Shown here: piece by piece, positions 60,913 to 64,000 of the stretch
Layout: every line of letters starts with the position of its first letter
How positions within the stretch are numbered: position 1 is the first letter of the stretch
Assembly (NCBI GenBank): GCA_944472135.2
Contig: OX235263.1
Location: forward strand, 87,328,721 to 87,392,720
Direction: 5' to 3'
DNA length: 64,000 bases
Source of the DNA: Trichobilharzia regenti
Lineage: Eukaryota; Platyhelminthes; Trematoda; Strigeidida; Schistosomatidae
Program-made: the position numbers and the translations under genes
The notes under the pieces: model-generated
The model's database searches: none
What the model was told of the DNA's origin: nothing
Seen by the model: the letters and a program-made list of their open reading frames with translations, nothing else

Positions 60913-61102
60913 CTTGAAGGATCTGGACTTCGTCGATGATTTTTGTCTTATATGCCACAAACTGGATGACATGCAAGTGAAAAGCGACATATTAGCAGAA
61001 GAAGCATCAAAGAAAGGCCTTCAGGTGAGCATAGAGAAAACAGTGGTGATGAAGTTTCCTGGCCAACAGCAACGACCACAGATATGTTATAATATGATTT
61101 AA
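60913..61102 (+). pseudogene. RTE-like reverse transcriptase fragment
   Basis: The frame reads 'LKDLDFVDDFCLICHKLDDM', then AEEASKKGLQVSIEKTVVMK. This matches the catalytic (F)ADD-type region and following helix of RTE-like non-LTR retrotransposons, with VDD instead of ADD. Only about 60 residues remain. It occupies the place where the other spacer copy holds 22.56-28.03 kb. Confidence 0.6.
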
Positions 61103-61874
61103 ACATGCTTTTGTTCATCAAAAAGAATCAGTCCTCCGGTGAGGATTGATGTAATGAGGTCACATAGGAGTGAAAATGTAATGATTACACCAGCTGACGT
61201 CATTTGGGAAGCCTCTGCATAATCAGAAATTACCGGAGAGTTGTTCCTTCCTAGTTTGAGACTCATAAGGGGAACGCACCAACAGGGGACTTGCCTTATG
61301 TTCAAGTTTGAAGGAGAATTCATGCATGCAGTCGCACTATTCTTCCTGAATATCCAAAACGAATATAAACCTTTTAAGTATTTTTACAAAGACATTGGAT
61401 TAATCTGCTTAATTGAAGGCGTGATATTTAGTGAAACCTCAGCTAGTCCTGCTAGGCGGTTCTAATCTCGATAATGTGGGAATGTTAGGCATAGGACTGT
61501 AAAATCACCCACATCTCAGAGTGCAGAAAATATCAGCTGATTATCCGAATGTAATCAGGAAGACTTCATAGATAGGCAACGATAGACACAGAGGGATGAA
61601 AACTGGACGGAATCAAGTCAAGTGACACCACTAAGTTCACTAAAAGCCAAAGTAATCGTGTTGACAAAGAATGTGCATAACATGTTTTATTCCGACAGGG
61701 CAGCTCATGTAGCTGAAAAATGATACGGAAGTGCTAGGTACCCACGAGAGTGGAAAAATGCAGCTAGACTATTTAAATTATTGACTAGCTGATCATTTAT
61801 GTAATTCAGTAGCCCAGATGACAACCATTAGCATACCGAGTGAGTGGCTGTGATGATGTCACCAAGAGCACTTA

Positions 61875-62788
61875 AGACCTTAATACAGTGGAAACTAATG
61901 GTAATTATTCCCTGTTATTTCAGTGCAAACTGTAAATTTCGCCCCTTATAGTGACGAACCAACAGCAGAAAACTAGCATTTTGAATACACAGAATGAAAT
62001 GGAAGGATAAATAAGATGACTGAATGAATCAACTTATTAAAGTTGCAATCATATTGTGACATCTCGCTAATTGCAATGGAAAAATGAATCCCATATATCT
62101 GTAGGTCCAGCACTGGATGAAGTTCATCATCTTTCAATTATCCATCGATCATTTCACTAAACTTGTACATATTAGAAGTTAATTGGTGGATTGTGACTGG
62201 AATTGGAATCAAGGATGCGCATTTCGTCCTAGTTGGGACTCATCACTGTATGTATCTGAATTCCGCGGTGAATGATGATGTTCACAACGAGGCTTGAGTC
62301 AAATGGCCATAGTATCAAACGCCAAAGGGTTATCTACCTGAGACCGAGCCCTTCGGACAAATCAATCGATGAGAAAATCTAAAATTGAATTAAATAATCT
62401 ATGTATTTATCAACAGTTGACATCACTTCATACTGAAGATCGGAGAGAGAAAGTATAAACAGCAAGAAACTCCGGTAACAAGCAAACCAAACCAAACCTA
62501 TCGCTTGACAAATATGCCAAAGGAAATGGGGATGGTTCAATCATCCTCTGAAGAGACTGTTTTCAGTCGTAATCACATGGTACGCTCTCAAGTGGAACCC
62601 ACATGGGAAACAACGAGTTGGGTGTTGTGCAGGAGACGAAAGTCTATAGGCAATCATGAAGACAGCTAGAAGATATTTCAGAGGAATGTGTGGAATAAAA
62701 ATATGCTACTGAAGCCCCATCTACCACTTGGGAACTCAGGGAATAATAATGAAAATGATTGAATTAGACTCGATCACCAATAAGTTTC
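61875..62788 (-). mobile_element. Candidate ~0.9 kb insertion carrying a hammerhead-like motif
   Basis: This is defined by comparison with the empty counterpart near 20575-20610, where 'acgaagagcatatgttgaaa' is continuous. It contains the hammerhead-like core at 62211-62250 on the minus strand. No coding domain was seen. The ends are not resolved to the base, and no target duplication is claimed. Confidence 0.45.
62211..62250 (-). ncRNA. Hammerhead-ribozyme-like core
   Basis: The minus strand reads 'gtgatga', 'gtcccaactaggac', 'gaaa', then 'tgcgcatcc', in the order CUGAUGA - stem II - GAAA. It resembles the hammerhead of schistosome short retroposons. The first core C is G here, so cleavage activity is doubtful. 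Confidence 0.5.
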
Positions 62789-63294
62789 ATATGTTGAAAA
62801 TACCAACTACTTTCTAATTATAAGTAGTGTAATGTTCAGTGTCATTATAAAAAAGTGCATAGAAGTCCAAAATATTCCGGTTAGTGTATTAATCGATATG
62901 ATTGTTGCTTGCATGCAATTTTTGTGCGACATGACTTCAAGGATGTGTATTGCAACTATTCCAAGCCCTTACCAAGTATTTTAGAGCTTCGGGATCATCA
63001 TGTCTATACTGAGCTACTTTGTGAAGTTCTGTGATCCGCAGCCACAGTAAGCAATACAATAAATTCTGTTTCCCCTCTTCACACATTTTCTACATAGGTC
63101 TTGATTGGTGTGTACAGTATGACGTGAACCGAAAGTACACTAGTACTTACCAGAGTTATGCGAGTGCTTCATAATTTAAGTATACAAACAGATTGAGTAG
63201 TTGTCATGGTAACGGATTGATTGTGTGGAACCCCCTCCCTGAATGATCCAATTACAATGTTGGTATTCATTTAGGTATTTCAACTAACTTCATA

Positions 63295-63780
63295 ATCATT
63301 TCCTTCCTTTCTCCTGGGCCGTGTATCGCTGCCTTGAAGTCTGCATATCATCTGTTGACTTAATCCTGATTATTTGTCTTTGTTCCTGTTTAATCTCTGA
63401 TGTCACTTCTCATCTTTGTAACTGTGTGGTGATATTAGTAGTATATGGCCATATGACTGAAATTTCGTGTGGGTTAGTCGACGTCATTCTAATCTTGGTG
63501 TGTCTGAGAGAACTGTTTAGTGAGTGCATCATGGTGACAGAGTATAAATTCCATCGTGTTGTAAATATTCTACTTAATTCGATGGTACATCCCACGGTTG
63601 AATGTTGGCGAACTATTTTCGTTGAATAGTACTTGTTTTGTACTGGAAATTTCTCTCATCTGTAAAGCTGCTTTGAGGCACTGATGAGGTGATTTTGAGT
63701 TTTCCCCATGTTGTTACTTTTTTAATTAATAGCGCAGATTTTATCGTAAACACCAATTGTGAGGATATTTTGGTACTGTG
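63295..63780. other. Extra segment inside the 63 kb copy, with a 102-codon frame
   Basis: Flanking sequences match adjoining positions near 20100, so about 480 bp is present only here. It holds a plus-strand frame (63321-63629) with a hydrophobic start, but no domain or splice support, and it is not called as a gene. It may be an inserted repeat. Confidence 0.35.
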
Positions 63781-63789
63781 CGAAATTCC

Positions 63790-63885
63790 CGGAAATTCTG
63801 ATTGGCTATGCAGTAGGATGCAGAGAGTGATTTTGTGTATTCAGACCACACCATGCCAGTTTCTGTTGTTACAGTCATGCCTGGG
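63790..63885. repeat. Inverted copy of 19980-20085
   Basis: The stretch around 'ggctatgcag' and 'gccagtttctgttgtta' matches the minus strand of the possible exon at 19706-20055. Homology stops at about 63886, where sequence like the window start begins. Confidence 0.6.
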
Positions 63886-63887
63886 GT

Positions 63888-64000
63888 AATTCATGAACAT
63901 TATTTCCACTTTCTTCGTATACACCTGAAATTAAAGTTCATGAATATTATTCATCCTTGCAGCAAAATCCTCAAAAGGTGGATAGATCAAAGATATGGAT
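63888..64000. repeat. Array-unit edge repeat, right copy
   Basis: Direct copy of 1-110. If the array continues, a further copy of the upstream gene region may follow beyond the window. Confidence 0.6.

Larger units (their letters stand above)
61095..63290. repeat. Inverted, diverged copy of spacer 20.1-22.6 kb
   Basis: Matches run in reverse orientation from about 61100 (22530) to about 63290 (20100). They are interrupted by about 900 bp of extra sequence between about 61875 and 62788 that is absent from the 20.6 kb copy. Confidence 0.65.

Noticed and set aside
63321..63629. 102-codon frame with a hydrophobic start
   Set aside because: There is no domain, no splice or promoter support, and it lies within a ~480-bp block absent from the paralogous site. 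It is kept only as an unassigned segment.
1..64000. CRISPR array, bacterial operon or rRNA
   Set aside because: There are no regularly spaced short direct repeats, no clustered long bacterial-type frames and no rRNA-like sequence. Content is clearly eukaryotic.

Overview
The window looks like trematode, most likely schistosome, nuclear DNA. The evidence is AT-rich sequence, genes cut into tiny in-phase exons including a 6-bp micro-exon, a CR1-type LINE, several Penelope-like elements (PLEs) with GIY-YIG endonucleases, a tRNA-derived SINE, hammerhead-ribozyme-like motifs and a BEL/Pao relic. The genus is inferred; no species-specific marker was recognised.

The only convincing host genes form one small family of secreted-protein genes with micro-exon (MEG-like) structure. 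The left gene (3846-10426, +) can be assembled into 12 exons. All internal introns are phase 1 except the last, which is phase 0. The exons total 612 bp, giving 203 codons plus stop, and include a 6-bp exon. A mirror-image paralogue lies at 39996-45706 (-). Its internal exons have the same lengths (60, 60, 48, 57, 39, 66, 63, 6, 69 and 41 bp) despite much sequence change. A third, partial copy (2829-3330, +) carries only promoter, signal-peptide exon and exon 2. It sits just upstream of the left gene, so two promoter/first-exon cassettes precede one set of downstream exons.

Region by region: 1-2700 is repeat DNA with a short inverted repeat; 2790-10555 is the left gene cluster; about 10540-19800 is the left arm of a very large inverted repeat; about 19800-30630 is its spacer, holding a CR1-type LINE with an open 991-codon frame (23452-26427); about 30630-39940 is the right arm, visibly near-identical to the left; 39996-45750 is the right gene. 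From 45750 to 48400 come rearranged copies of pieces from 1-2500 and 18360-19700. From 48900 to 59560 there is a transposon graveyard: a 5'-truncated PLE, a CR1 relic interrupted by a second PLE, a GIY-YIG relic, and an inverted PLE pair flanked by a 12-bp target duplication. From 59560 to 63890 there is an inverted, diverged copy of parts of the spacer (20.0-22.6 and 28.0-29.2 kb). The last 110 bases repeat the first 110 in direct orientation, which suggests the window is part of a longer array of such units.

The main picture is a secreted-protein gene cluster amplified by inverted and tandem segmental duplication. The gene-bearing outer parts are much more diverged than the inner arms. All homology and splice statements come from reading the sequence by eye; no alignment scores, database searches or transcript data were available.
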